Assembly (NCBI RefSeq): GCF_041296265.1
Contig: NC_091699.1
Location: 57,386,101 to 57,450,100 of the forward strand
Direction: 5' to 3'
Length of the DNA stretch: 64,000 nt
Source: Equus caballus
Lineage: Eukaryota; Chordata; Mammalia; Perissodactyla; Equidae
Of this stretch, positions 22,201 through 33,700 are shown piece after piece. The position numbers and the translations under genes are program-made. Numbering within the stretch: position 1 is the stretch's first letter; each line of letters opens with the position of its first letter. The notes beneath the pieces were generated by a model. It made no database searches and had not been told where the DNA came from. It was given only the letters and a program-made list of their open reading frames with translations.

Positions 22201-25200
22201 GATCAGTGAAAGAACTCCCTAATAGGGACAGGCCACACCTTGGGTAAGTGGCTGAGGGGCTGGCGGAGTCACCCTGCCCGGGAAGCTGGTAAAATGAGGT
22301 TTATGCTCCTCTGCGCTGCAGTAACCAAGAACCTGTGAAAGGCAGCCATGGACCCACCGACTGGCTTCTCACCCCCTTCCTGCTCTTTGACCAAGAAAAA
22401 GCCCATTTGAGCTGCCAACTGGGATGGTCCTCCATGCCTCACCCAGGCAGCCCCTCCAGGAGGGGCCCAGGCTGGAACAAGCAGACACACTTCTTCTCCG
22501 AGTCACTGTGGAAGATGACATACTCAAAGCCGAGTCTCTCTGTATCTGTGATCCGTAGAAAGAGGCGGGCATCTTCAATCATTTGGACTAGAGAGAAGAG
22601 TCAAGTCAGTGAGACGGACCTCAGGCTGGAGTCTGACCCTCTGGGCGGTGCAGGGGGTCTCCTGGGCAGAAAGGATCTGAGCGGAGGAGGTCCTCAGGAA
22701 AACCCACCGCCCTCAGCTTCCCATCTGCGCCTCCTGGAATGGCCCCATCATCCTCTGAAGGAGAAGAGCAGCTTCCGGGGAGGAGAAGAGATCAGCAGTG
22801 TGAGGGACGGTGAGGAGTGAACTGCCCGTGGAATCAGAATACGACTGTTTCTATCAACTAAATAACCAGTGCTAATCTGAAATGCACTGATTTTGGCAGA
22901 TCAAGGCATAAGCAGGTGAAAACCCTTCCTGTAAAATAAGCAAATATGTCCCCTCCTCTAATTCCCACAGGTCTGAGATTTACGTGAGATTTGTCTGTAC
23001 AGTATGAACTCCAAGGGAAGTGGAAGGGTTTGGAGGCCTTAATTGGAGGTCAAGGGTAAAACCTCCGATACACAAAATCCAAATGCTTATGCACACCTGC
23101 ATTTTTTCCAGGAATATCAAAGCAGAATTTCTAATTAAAGGTTAGGTGTATAAAATTAGAAGTCTTCCAACTGGCTCCTCCTGTCTCTTCAATGCCATAT
23201 CCCATCTTCTGCCATTCTTTTCCATCCTTTCTCCTTGACCAGGGTCTCAGCTCAAACTGACCACTAGAGGGAGCATGAGTCCTGCTCCAACAGGTTCTGG
23301 CTCCTGGCCTCAGTGGTCACTAAGATACCTGACTGTTGCCCACTGGCAGCGTCACTGAGCTACCAGCCTCGGGTGTACGAGGGTGAAGGCACTGCCCCTT
23401 CTCGATTCCTCACTCGTGCTGCCCTTGTCACAGGAGGTGGTGGGGCGAGCACGTATAAGGAGACACCAGGAATGACTGCTGACAGGGTGGAGAGAATACG
23501 GAACCAGGAGTCAGGGCTTCCTGATTCTAGTCCAGGCTCTGCCAAAAACTCCCTATGTCAGCTCTCTAGGTCTCAGTTTTCTCATCTGTGAAATGAGCAG
23601 GTTGAACTAGGTGTCCTCCAAGTTCCTTTTCTGGCCTAATGTCATGTGAGTCTAGGATCACCATGTCCAGGCTGCCTTGTACCTGACTCTCAGGCTAATG
23701 CAAGCCACACCAGAGATATGGGAGATGGGCTGAGACACAGCGCGCCTTGGGGAAAATGCACACACATAGGCAAAGTTTTGTCAAAAGTTCTGCATTATTC
23801 AGAGCCCCCTCCAGCCCAGGTTAAGCAATCCTGATACAGGGGTTTGAACTTACTGGGGACAGCCTTAGCAATCCTAGCAAGGTCTGCCTCTTTCAGTAAC
23901 TGCAGAGAGCGCCAACAACCTGGAAGTCGCGTCCATGACCCATCCACAGTCTTCTCCATGAGTTCGTTATACAGCCCCACCATGACTGGGCTCCAGCTGG
24001 CATTGGGGATGGAATAATCCTTTATATTGGACTGGAAGTGGCTGTTTGAGACCTGCAGAGTCCAAAAGAGGCAGCAGACTGTGTCTGAATCAATTCCAAT
24101 TTGACTTATTAATTCATGCACGTGTTTAATAGATGGGCCTGTTTTCACGAAGTAGATCGTGTACAAATGCCCAGAGGTGGGAGACAGCATGTCAGGTTCC
24201 CAGAACTGTAGAAGTGGAAATGTCTAATGGGGGAGAAGGGAGGCAAGGGAGGAGGTCAGAGAGAAAGCCTGGGACCCAAGGCACCATGTTAAAGAATTGG
24301 GTTTTATCCGGAAGAGTTATAAGCAGGAGAATAAAATGTCCAGATGGGCGTGTCAGAAGGACTCCCACTTGCACAGGGGAACCTGTAGGCTGGTCAAGCC
24401 TCAGTGCCCCTGGGGATTCTGGCTGGTATATAATTTAAAGTCACAACCTTTTCCCTGCCTCTTCCCTCTCCTGCTCCCCCATGTCCTCCAAACTCTACTC
24501 CCAAGAGAGTTCACCTTGGTTGACTATCTGGTTTATTATCCCTCCTACGGTCCCGTTACAACTGGAGGAGCAACCAGAGTCTCCCTTTTCTGGCAGACAG
24601 AGGAGAGGACGTGGTGCAGATGGCCAGCTCTCCTCCCAGGAGTTGTGAATAATCCATCATAAGGCAGCACCTTCTTGTACTTTCCACCTGGTTATTGCTT
24701 GTATTCGCTGGTGCCAATCAGTCCTTCCTGTTCTTGTACAGTTTCTACGTTTTTCTGGATCATTTATCAGTTTAGTCACAGTTCCCTTTATGCGCCCTCC
24801 CTTACCTACACAAATGGAGAGAAATACAGATTCTTATATTATTTATAGACAGACATGTTCTTAAGGGGTGGAAAAAAGCCTAAACGTATAAGAATGAACT
24901 CCAATCCTTTCTGCCTTCCTGCAGGGGGCTCTTTCGCCAGCTGGTGGATGGTAGAGTGGCATTTGAATTCGGTCTGTATAATTTCTCCCCATTCATATGT
25001 TGCACTTCCTGCTGCTTGCCCCTTAACTACCCCGAACGTCAGTTTTCAAATGTAAAATGAGAATAACACCACCTGCCCTGTAGGTTGCTGTGAGGGTGGC
25101 ATGAGGTCATGAGACACGAAGGTACTTGGCCTGGTCCCCAACCCAAGGCAAGTGTTCCAAGATGTTAGTTCCATCTGAATCCCACAGAGTTTATCTGAAT

Positions 25201-25951
25201 ACCCTTCTCTAGTTTGAGCCAAAGAATTCTTTCCTAGGACTGAGGTGAAACCAAGCCTGGACTCAAATATTTTTGGAATGAAGTTACTCACCTTATGAAA
25301 ATATGAAAGGAGTGACATCCAATGAATGCTACTCTTTTGCACTTAATTTGCACCCAATTGACTTTTAATTTTGCCTCCTACTTCTTTTTATCTAGAAAAT
25401 ACCTCATTAAAATGTAATGACTGCTTTCCCTTGAGTTGGCGCTGAGCAGATTTTCTTCCCCTAATTCTGCTCACTCTGGGGATTGGCAAACCAGATTTCC
25501 CATATGGGGAATGTTCAACAGGGTCGGTGAGGCTGGAGGGGCCTCCAGGTGTCGTCTCTAAGCCCTCAGTTTGAGGGCCCCACCCCTCAATATAGGACAA
25601 TAGAGCCAAGTGAAATGAGCATCTTCTAAGAATCGGGAGTGCTGGCTCTAAGTCTCAATTCTGCCAGTCACTGCTGTGGCCTTGGGCAGGCCACCTTGTA
25701 TCTCCAGGCCTCAGTTTTCTCATCTGTCAAAGGAGAGCAGCAGAACAAAGGACAGCTGAGGTCTCTCACTCTGGGACTCTGCAACCACCATCCCAACTCC
25801 CCGGCATCTGGTAAGCAATGAGGATACTCACAGTGATAGGCTGGGCTGGCATCCAGGCTGACCTGGGCAGCGGGGGCTGGCCAGCCAGGGCTCGGAGAAG
25901 AGATTTTGCATGTCGGTGACTCACCAGCCCTCCGAGACCTCTTTGCAGCAT
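19259..25951 (-). CDS. THEM4/THEM5-like acyl-CoA thioesterase, 6 coding exons, 240 aa, intact
   Basis: Predicted mitochondrial hotdog-fold acyl-CoA thioesterase. Exons on the minus strand: 25951-25832, 24052-23854, 22587-22443, 21577-21467, 19882-19758 and 19281-19259. Every intron is GT-AG, all phases join, and the 240 codons match the length of human THEM4. Residues 1-40 are basic and acid-free with Arg and Leu (MLQRGLGGLVSHRHAK...), like a mitochondrial leader. Residues near 53-66 (KDYSIPNASW) match THEM4/5. Exon 3 has GFEYVIF and VCLFQPGPLLEG. The active-site motif HGGALGTMID is 158-167, with Asp167 and Thr183 sixteen residues apart, as for Asp161/Thr177 of THEM4. Exon 5 has EGRKVFLSC, and the last exon encodes only IFFQMK plus stop. 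An alternative exon 4 donor at 21443 (CAA|GTGAGG) would add 8 residues in frame. The start at 25951 has G at -3. THEM5 looks slightly closer than THEM4 in the N-terminal half. Intact and probably functional; expression unknown. Confidence 0.88.
20398..20838 (+). mobile_element. Ancient LTR-like dispersed repeat, same family as 48,450-48,862
   Basis: It starts 'GATGGTGAGTTTTATATGTCAGCTTGACTGGG' and ends 'CTGTTTCTCTAGAGAACTCTGACCAATACA'. The shared framework (CAACTTGACTGG ... AATAAATCT ... TCTGGAGAACCCT) defines one old mammalian family. It lies in intron 4 of the THEM-like gene. Confidence 0.5.
20930..21110 (-). repeat. MIR SINE fossil, antisense
   Basis: 'TTTGTCACTTGCCAGCTGGG', 'CTCAGCTTCCTCACTTGTC' and 'AATAGTACCTATCTCCCAG' form a reverse MIR core. 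Intron of the THEM-like gene. Confidence 0.6.
21900..22140 (-). repeat. MIR SINE fossil, antisense
   Basis: 'GGCAGAGAGACCTAACTCCGAATCCC' and the later 'TTCTTCATCTATAAGTTAG' are MIR-like. Intron of the THEM-like gene. Confidence 0.5.
23490..23640 (-). repeat. MIR SINE fossil, antisense
   Basis: 'GTCAGGGCTTCCTGATTCTAGTCC' followed by 'CTCAGTTTTCTCATCTGTGAAATG' is a well-kept reverse MIR. Intron of the THEM-like gene. Confidence 0.65.
24200..25625. other. Intron 1 of the THEM-like gene, largely unassigned
   Basis: No gene or clear element seen, apart from MIR-like wording near 25,035-25,125 ('AAAATGAGAATAACACCACC'). Confidence 0.45.
25630..25760 (-). repeat. MIR SINE fossil, antisense
   Basis: 'GCTCTAAGTCTCAATTCTGCC' and 'CCTCAGTTTTCTCATCTGTC' form the MIR pattern just inside intron 1 of the THEM-like gene. 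Confidence 0.6.
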
Positions 25952-26400
25952 GACTTCCAGCTGAAATTTGCCTACTGAAGCTCCTTACAAAGGCAAGCCT
26001 TCTTCCTTGTACGTGAGCATTGGCCTGAGGCTCGGACTCGGCCAGTCAGAACCTGTCTTGGCCAGCTGAGGAGCAGAGAGAAGATGGCAGCAAAATCCAG
26101 TCCCGCTCCCTTTACCAGGCAAGGCAGTGAGGAGCAGAACCAGGACAGACGTCAGACAATCATGGGTTAGTCAATCACAATGCATTTTATTTGGGAGTTG
26201 CTAGGTGCATTTTCGGTTGGTTAACCAGGTGACGGGAACAATTGGACTAATCTCAGGATGCTTTGCAGACCGGGGTCACCAGGGTAACCAATGACCAGGA
26301 ACCAGAGTGAATAATGTCAGTCTCTGCGTGTGAGGACAATTGACCCTGAATACCTCACCATAGTTCTTAACTGTCTTGCTTCAGAGGCCAGTTCCCTTAT
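25952..26400 (-). promoter_or_regulatory. Upstream region of the THEM-like gene, no CpG island
   Basis: This is the expected 5' UTR and promoter region. It is not CpG-rich and I see no TATA box at a convincing distance, which would fit a restricted rather than housekeeping pattern. The transcription start cannot be placed from sequence alone. Confidence 0.35.
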
Positions 26401-26571
26401 TCATTCAACAAATATTAATTAAGCACATATTATGTACCAGGGCTGTTCCAGGGGATACAGCAGTGAGTAAAATAGATGAAGTTTATGCCCTCATGTGGCT
26501 TACATCCTAGTACGTAATAACAGGTAACATTAATTGTTGTGCTTTCTATAGCCCAGGCACTGTTCTAGGTG
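26400..26571 (+). repeat. Ancient repeat and MIR start cut by an L1
   Basis: 'ATTAATTAAGCACATATTATGTACCAGGGCTGTTCC' and 'GCCCAGGCACTGTTCTAGGTGG' are old interspersed-repeat phrases. The second stops at the L1 insertion point near 26,572. Confidence 0.45.
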
Positions 26572-27790
26572 GTTTTTTTTTTAAACTTTTTATTGAGATT
26601 ATGATAGTTTACAACCTTGTGAAATCTGAGTTGCGCATTATTGCTAGTCGTGTAGTAGGTGCATCACTTCACACTTTGTACCCACCCGCCACCCTCCCTT
26701 TCCCCTGGTAACCACTAATCTGTTCTCTTAGTCTATGTGTTTAATTTCCACATATGAGTGGAGTTATACAGAGATTGTCTTTCTCTATCTGGCTTATTTC
26801 ACTTAACATAATACCCTCCAGGTCCATCCATGTTGTCGTGAATGGGACTATTTTATCCTTTTTTATGGCTGAGTAGTATTCCATTGTGTATATATACCAT
26901 ATCTTCTTTATCCAGTCATCAGTTGATGGGCGCTTAGGTTGCTTCAACGTCTTAGCTATTGTAAATAATGCTGCAATGAACATAGGGGTGCATGGTTCTT
27001 TTGGAATTGCTGATTCCAAGTTCTTTGAATAGATACCCAGTAGTGGGATGGCTGGGTCATATGCTATTTCTATTTTTAACTTTTTGAGAAATCTCCATAC
27101 TGTTTTCCGTAGTGGCTGCACCAGTTTTCATTCCCACCAGCAGAGTATGAGTGTTCCTTTTTCTCCCCAATCTCTCCAACATCTGTTGTTACTTTTTGTT
27201 TTGGTTATTTTAGCCATTCTAATGGGTGTAAGGTGAGATCTTAGTGTAGTTTTGATTTGCATTTCCCTGATGATCAGTGATGATGAGCAACTTTTCATGT
27301 GCCTATTGGCCATCTGTATATCTTCTTTTGAGAAATGTCTGTTCATGTCCCCTGCCCATTTTTTGATTGTATTGTTGGAATTTTTGTTGTTGAGTTGTGT
27401 GAGTTCTGTATATATTATGGTGATTAACCCTTCGTCGGATATATGATTTGCAAATATTTTTTCCCAATTGGTGGGTTGTTTTTTGGTTTCAATCCTGTTT
27501 TCCCTTGCCTTCAAGAAGCCCTTTAGCCTGATAAAGTCCCATTTGTTTACTCTTTCTATTGTTTCCCTTGTCTGAGAAGACATAGTGTCTGAAAAGATCC
27601 TTTTAAGATTGATGTCAAAGAGTATGCTGCCTATATTTTCTTCTAGAAGCCTTATGGTTTCAGGTCTTACCTTTAGGTCTTTGATCCATTTTGAGTTTAT
27701 TTTTGTGAATGTTTGTAAAAGAATGGTCTCTTTTCATTCTTTTACATGTGGGTGTCCAGATTTCCCAGGTGTATCTCTCTTTTAATACTA
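26572..27790 (-). mobile_element. 5'-truncated L1, relatively young, antisense
   Basis: The minus strand encodes the C-terminal part of L1 ORF2. Frames of 151 codons (27128-27583) and 126 codons (26741-27121) include [14 protein letters not shown] and [20 protein letters not shown] with KEPCTPMFIAALFTIAK and YTMEYYSAIKKDKI. The 3' UTR and A-rich tail end at 26,572. The frame is broken between the two parts and the 5' four-fifths are missing. It is the best-preserved L1 in the window. Confidence 0.85.
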
Positions 27791-27799
27791 ATTTTAATA

Positions 27800-27990
27800 C
27801 TTACGTTATCGCATAGGTAGTCCAAATTCAAATTTCACCAACTGTACCAAAACTGTCCTTCATAGTATTTTCCCTCGATCCAGAGTCCAATTTAGGATCA
27901 ACTATTAATCATTATGTCTATATGACATATTAATTGCCATGTCTCTTTTAATCCAGAACAGTTCTTCAGCCTTTCCTTGTCAGACATATT
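27800..27990. mobile_element. Old L1-related fragment
   Basis: 'CCAGAGTCCAATTTAGGATCA' and 'TGCCATGTCTCTTTTAATCC' are the same old repeat wording seen at 58,300-58,600. Confidence 0.4.
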
Positions 27991-28129
27991 CTTAGCATAC
28001 CACACACATACACCCAGACACACACAGAAATGAGCTCCAAGTCTTTCTATTCTGTAGGTGACTGTTGTCATTGCCAGCTCGTAAGTGGTGGGTGGTGATA
28101 GAACACAGCTTCATAGCCCTGTATAAGCC

Positions 28130-28260
28130 TCTCACATAAATCAGAGGTGTGCATTATCACCATCCCCATGTTACACATAAGAACACTGAAGCACAGAACA
28201 GTGAAAGTAAGTTTCCCAGAGTTACACAGCTAGTAAAAGGCTACATGCTGTATATTTTTG
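28130..28260 (+). repeat. MIR SINE fossil
   Basis: 'CATCCCCATGTTACACATAAG', 'CACTGAAGCACAGAAC' and 'AGAGTTACACAGCTAGTAAAAGG' are the MIR core and tail. Confidence 0.6.
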
Positions 28261-28264
28261 TTAC

Positions 28265-29620
28265 AGTAATAATGGTTTGCCTATTATGTGCACGAAGATG
28301 TTTACAGGTGACAGATTGAACATCAAGCAGTTCTATGGAGCAGGCAGGACAGATAGCATCATCACCACCATCTTCATCATCCTTATCTCACAGGTGACGG
28401 CCTTGATGCTTTGAGAGGTTAGTTTAGGCCGACTTGTAAGTGGGAGGAGCAGGGTCCAGGACAGGACTTCTGAGGTGTTTCTTGAAATATCTCCTCAAGA
28501 AAACCTGGCATGGTTCAAGATCTGGAGGTATATTCCACTTCACAAGTGTTGGCTGCTCCAAATGGTCTTTGATTGGTTGGAGAAAGAAAAGTCCTGACAG
28601 GCTGCAGTCCGGCAGCAGGTAGAGGAAACTCCTCCCCAATTTGCAGGCCAGCTGCAGAGCTGGTCTAATCTGGCTGTGCCCAGCATGATGGCCCCTCCCA
28701 GGGGGCTGGCTGAACTCAGAGTTGTGTCCTCCAGAACTCGGCTTGCTCCAGGCCAGGCAGCTGAGCTGAGGAGCACAGGGCGCGGGAGAGAAGACAGTGG
28801 ACTTGCTGGCCAGTGCAGGAGGTGGGGTGAGCTCCTGTGGCTTTGGAGGCATCGTGATCTGGATTCAGACTTGGTAGCATCTGAGGCTAATGATACCCAT
28901 CTTGAAGGACTTTTGAAGTTGAATGAGAAAGTATTGGTTAAGTACCCAGCTCAGAGTAGGTGCCTAAAAATGTGACTGTCCCTCTGTCCTCTTCCCTATA
29001 TCCTTCCTGTCCTCATCATTTCAACTTAGCACTTGTTGATTGAGTGCCTCGCTGTGCCGGTGTGAAAAAGAGCATGTTTTATACATGTGTAAATAAACAT
29101 ATATATGTAATGTAATAGCTGAAATGAGAGCACCATAGATGGAACAGAGGTGAAAAATGAATTGGAAAATTGCAAGAACAGATCGAGGAACTCTTTAATA
29201 AAAAAATAGAAAATGTAAAATAAAGCAGAGACACTCACATAAAAATTGAGAGGGAGAACCATTTGAGTAAATATGGAGGCCAATCTCCCATGCCTCAAGG
29301 GAAGCCGGAGTGGCTGAAACTGTACACATGAAGGAGGAGGGGGGACAAAAGGAGGAAAGGAAGACAAGCCAGCTCTGCAGGGTGTGATGGGCCCTGCTGA
29401 AGAGTTTTTTGTTTGGTTGGTTTGAGGATCTTTTTGGTGGAGGTTGCATTTTTTTTAATTAAATTATAATTGACATACAGTACAATGCACCCTTTGTCTC
29501 ATGGGGGAAGCCTGTTATAGAGCAGAAAAACAGAAAGATAAATTATTCTTAGTTCTGTTTCCAACAATTCGAAATCCATGATATATTCTGAATGTATTTT
29601 CACTTTCTGAATGGTATCTG
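28265..29620. other. Gene-free stretch, mostly unassigned
   Basis: MIR-like wording occurs near 28,280-28,400. An L1/HAL1-like segment ('GAACAGAGGTGAAAAATGAATTGG') lies near 29,090-29,310. The rest shows nothing I can name. Confidence 0.4.
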
Positions 29621-29624
29621 TGGC

Positions 29625-29990
29625 AGGTTGGGTTTCCCAAGAAGCAGATTCTGAGATGGAGACGAGTGTGCAGGAAGTTTATTTGAGAATGCTCTTGGGA
29701 TCAACATCTGGGGAAAGAAGCAGTTGAGGAGAGGGAAAAGTTGAGCGGCACTGTAGTCTGCAGGTTATAGCTGACTCTCTCCTTCAAAACTATCCCAAGT
29801 TCAGCTGAGGGGACCGGGACTTTATGCTTTCAAATTGATTGATCGTGGGATGCAGTCCACCCTGTGAAGGGACAGGTAAGGCAATCCCCAAGGGGCTGAG
29901 AGCTGAACGATGTCTGCTGCTGGCTCTCCCAGCAGCTGGAGTGAAAAGTTCTTTATTCCATGGCAGGAATCTGGGTGGCACATCACAGTG
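29625..29990. repeat. Second copy of the unassigned repeat at 9,838
   Basis: It begins 'GTTGGGTTTCCCAAGAAGCAG' and includes 'GGAAGTTTATTTGAGAATGCTC'. The family is not named. Confidence 0.35.
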
Positions 29991-31085
29991 TCCACCACTT
30001 TGTCTTTTGATTAATAGAAGTCTTAATTTCAATGCAGTCAAATTTATTTTTTGGTTGATATTTTTGAATCCTATTTAAGACATCTTTCCTTACACCAAGG
30101 TCATGAAGATCTTCTTTTAGATTATTGTCCAGAAGCTTAATTTCATTATTTGTCTTGTTTATATTTGACACTTTGCATTTTAAGAAGATAAATTATGAAA
30201 TGCTTTATGTTACCATCATTCCTAAAGAATATCTTCACTGGATATGAATTCTAGTTTTCTTTTAGCTCTTTAAAGGTATCATTTCTTTTTCTTCTAGCTT
30301 TCATTCTTTCTGTTGAGAAGTCTACTGTCACTTTAATTGCCCCTCTCTTGAAGATAATGTCTTTATAAAAAATCTGGATGCCTTTAAAATTTTCTCTAAG
30401 TTTTTGGTTTTCATCAGTTTCTGATATGCCTAAATGTGATGTTTTTTTAATCGTACTTGGGATTGTAGGACTTCTTGAGTTTGTCTCTTGATGACTTTCT
30501 TCAAGGTGGGAACATTCTCACCCATTACATTTTCTAATGTTGCATCTGCCCCATTCTTTCTCTATTCTCATTTTAGGACTCAAAAACATATGCTAGGCTC
30601 TATCATTTTATGCTTTATGTCTCTTACCTTCTCCATTATATTTTCTTTTTCTTTTCTTTTCTTTAGGGGGAAGGGGGTCTCCCCATGCTTTATTTTTTAT
30701 ATTTTCTTCTTGCCTATCTCTCAGTTCACTAATTTCCTCTTCAGCTGTGTCTAATCTGTTGAAAAACCCATCCATAGAGTTATTAATTTTAATTATTTTA
30801 TTTTTAAAGTTTCTATTTAGTTCTTTTTCAAATATACTATCTTCTTTTTTAAAATTATAGTTTCCAATTCCCTGCCAATTTCTGAAGCTTTTCTTTTATC
30901 TAGCTGATCATAGTGAGCATTGTTGTTTTGAAATCTCTGTTTCATCACGTGTGTGTCTGGAGTTTCTGTAGATCTGCTTTTATTGCCTGTTGATTCTGGT
31001 CTTTCTTGTTTATGGTCTCATGTCTCTTCATGTTTCTGGTTATTTTTAGTGTGTGCCAAAAACAATAAAAAATTCAAAAAATTTT
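29990..31085 (-). mobile_element. Old L1 fragment, antisense
   Basis: 'CAAGGTCATGAAGATCTTCTTTTAG', 'TTGCATCTGCCCCATTCTTTCTC' and 'ATGTCTCTTACCTTCTCCATTAT' are antisense old L1 phrases. No long ORF remains. Confidence 0.55.
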
Positions 31086-31674
31086 AGAAAACTGTTCACA
31101 GAATGATTGAGGTGGAGAATGATATTATCTTCCTCCAGAGGGGATTAATGTTTAAATATGTCAGGTTCCTGGGGAGCAGTAGCAACCTGGGATTCCCTCA
31201 AACCAGTTTCTAAGGGTTGAGATAACAGAAGCTAGGTTCTGCTTCCTCCAAGGGCTGCTCAGTTTCTGGTGCGCCCAAACCTAAGGTATAGCTCTCAGGG
31301 TCCCAACCCCAAACAGAGATTTACCAGCATCCCTATTTGGAAGGTACTGGGGTCAAACTTTAATCTCCCTATCCCTGTGAGTCAGTCAAAAATGCTACTC
31401 AGATTCTCAGCCTTGCAGAAGCCTCTCCTGAAATTGGCAAATATCTTTAGGGGAAAAAACAGATCCAAATGCTGGGTTTAGCTCTCGAGATTTATGTCTT
31501 TTCCAAGGTCTTATAATTATCCATGAACTTTCAAGCAGTTGGACACATATATATTTTTAACTTTTGTCCAGCTTTTCCACTTTTCTTCATTGGAAGTGTT
31601 GGTCTGATGTGCCTAGTCTGGCACTACCAAGAGTAGAAGTCAGGGTATCTTTTGCTCACATAAAAAGAAGCCAG
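31086..31674. other. Gene-free stretch, nothing recognised
   Basis: Unassigned sequence between the antisense L1 and the ERE. Confidence 0.4.
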
Positions 31675-31960
31675 GGAGCCAGCCCCGTGGCCCAGTGGTT
31701 AAGTTCACATGCTCCACTTCGGTGGCCCAGGGTTTTACTGGTTCGGATCCTGGGCGAGGACATGGCACCACTCATCAGGCCACGCTGAGGTGGCATCCCA
31801 CATGCCACAACTAGAAGGACCTACAACTAAAATACACAACTAGGTACTGGGGGACTTTGGGGAGAAAAAGCAGAAAAAAAAAGAAGACGATTGGCAACAG
31901 TTGTTAGCTCAGGTGCCGATCTTTAAAAAAAAAAAAGAAATACCTTAAAAAAAAAAAAAA
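31675..31960 (+). mobile_element. ERE SINE
   Basis: Head 'GGAGCCAGCCCCGTGGCCCA', 'ACTAGAAGGACCTACAAC' body and a double A-rich tail. Flanked by AAAAAGAAGCC on both sides. Confidence 0.88.
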
Positions 31961-31974
31961 GAAGCCTAGACTTG

Positions 31975-32283
31975 AAAACATTTTGCAAAATGAAAGAAGC
32001 CAGACATAAAAGACTGCATACTGTATAATTCCATTTATGTGAAATACCCAGAATAGGCAATTCCAGAGAGACACAGCAGATTAGTGCTTGGCGAAGGGGA
32101 GAGGAATGAGGAGTGATCACTTAATGGAAATGGGGTTTCCATTTAGGGTGTTGAGAAAGTTCTGGAACTATATAGTAGTGATGGTTGCACAACATTGTGA
32201 ATGTACTTAAAGCCACTAATTGTAAACTTTAAAATGATTAAACTGGTGAATATTATGTGAATTTTATCTTAATAAATAAAAAG
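31975..32283 (+). mobile_element. L1 3' UTR fragment
   Basis: 'AAAGACTGCATACTGTATAATTCC' through 'ATTTTATCTTAATAAATAAAAAG' is the L1 end. Confidence 0.7.
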
Positions 32284-32329
32284 AGTCTACATGTAGGAGG
32301 TCAGGGCTGGCTTGGCAATTCAATGATAT

Positions 32330-32830
32330 GAGAGCTTTGGGTTGGTATCTATTACTGATATGGTTGGGTTCAATTCTACCATCTTGCTATTTGTTTTGTA
32401 TTTGTTATACCTGTTTCTTGGTCTGTTCCTGGCTTCTTTTCCATTAATCAAGTATTATTTTAATTCCATTTCTCTCATTAGCTTTTTAGTTATGTTTTCT
32501 TGTATTTCTACTGTTTATCCTAGAAACTTGAAAAGTCGTCTCTAACTTATTCCAGCCTATCTTAAGGTAGAACTGTAATACTTCTTGAAAATGAAAAAAA
32601 AAACTGCATATAAATGTTCAACTCCATTTACTCTTCCATTTACACCCCCTGTTTTGTGCTATTGCCTCATATATTTTTATTAAATGTAAATGAGCTAAAC
32701 GCTCTGATTAAAAGGCAAAGATTATTAGACTGGGTAAGAAATACAAGCTGTGGCACCCTTGGGCTTTGGGTTGGAACAATCCAACTCCCTGAAGTGGGGG
32801 CCTGCTTATAGACAGCTACGGCAATGTGAG
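32330..32830. mobile_element. Mosaic of small old L1 pieces
   Basis: The left part reads as antisense L1 ('CTTGCTATTTGTTTTGTATTTG'). The right part, about 32,690-32,745, reads as sense ORF2 ('AAAAGGCAAAGATTATTAGACTGG'). Confidence 0.4.
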
Positions 32831-33062
32831 CAGGGACACAAGTGACCATGAGATATGTGAGTGTGGGCTTCTATGTGCCGGTGCTGGAGTCACTGCTGCT
32901 CTCCCATCCCCCCTCCAAGCTAGGAAAATAATCCACACTTGCTAGGAGTAAGCATAGGCTTCTTGCACTGGGTGAGGTGTGTACAGCAGTCAGGAAGTGA
33001 CTGAGGACCCCCTGGGACCAAGTACCTCTCAGTGCCATGCATGAATACCCAAGGTCTGCATC

Positions 33063-33700
33063 TTGGAAGCAGAGATGGCAGCCCTGAACCTGCCTCACAA
33101 GGAGCTGCCAACCCCCTGGGAAGAAATTTCCAGAGTCCAAAAATCATTTCAAGAAATATATCAATCAGATTCTGAAGGATGGGAGTCTTCAAAAGATCTG
33201 AGAGGTCAGCTTGGACATTTAGAATCAGAACTTTCATTTCTAAATACACTTACTGGCATCAACGTAAGAAATTACTCCAAGAGGACAGAGGTTTTAGCAA
33301 GCACTGAGATGACGGAGAAAAGTACAATGAAAGTTCTACAAAGACAGATTATCAGGAAATTGCCACATGGCTACATTTCAACTGGGATTTCAGATTCTGG
33401 GAATCCAGAATGAGGAGAGTTCGTCTTTCATTACTAGTGACCTCAATATGATAATGGAGCTCACAGAATACTCAGAATTAAGTAAATACGTTTTGTGTCT
33501 AAAGCAGAAGAAAGAAGCTATTTTTTCATGGTTTTCAGAAGCTTACACTTTTTTGAGGAGTGGTGTGAATAAATGTAAGCACATACTTAAACATTTAGAG
33601 GTAAAACTATTTAGACGCTTTCCCAAGATGATTAGACTGCCCTCCAGGCATTTCTCTTCAGTATGGTCAATATAACGTGTCAGTTTTGCAGAATGCATCA
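33063..33700 (+). pseudogene. CENPP processed pseudogene (centromere protein P), intronless
   Basis: CENP-P is a kinetochore subunit of the constitutive centromere network. Here its coding sequence lies as one uninterrupted block, although the parent gene has many exons, so it came from an mRNA. Recognisable parts are WEEISRVQKSFQ, EGWESSKDLRGQLGHLESEL, SFLNTLTGINVRNYSK and TEMTEKSTMKVLQRQ (33,120-33,350). After a frameshift near 33,350 come TFQLGFQILGIQNE and DLNMIMELTEYSELS. Homology fades after about 33,650, so roughly the C-terminal third is missing or too decayed to see. The 5' end starts inside the coding region near 33,066. No promoter or intact reading frame: dead. I rely on memory of human CENPP for the match. 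Confidence 0.85.
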
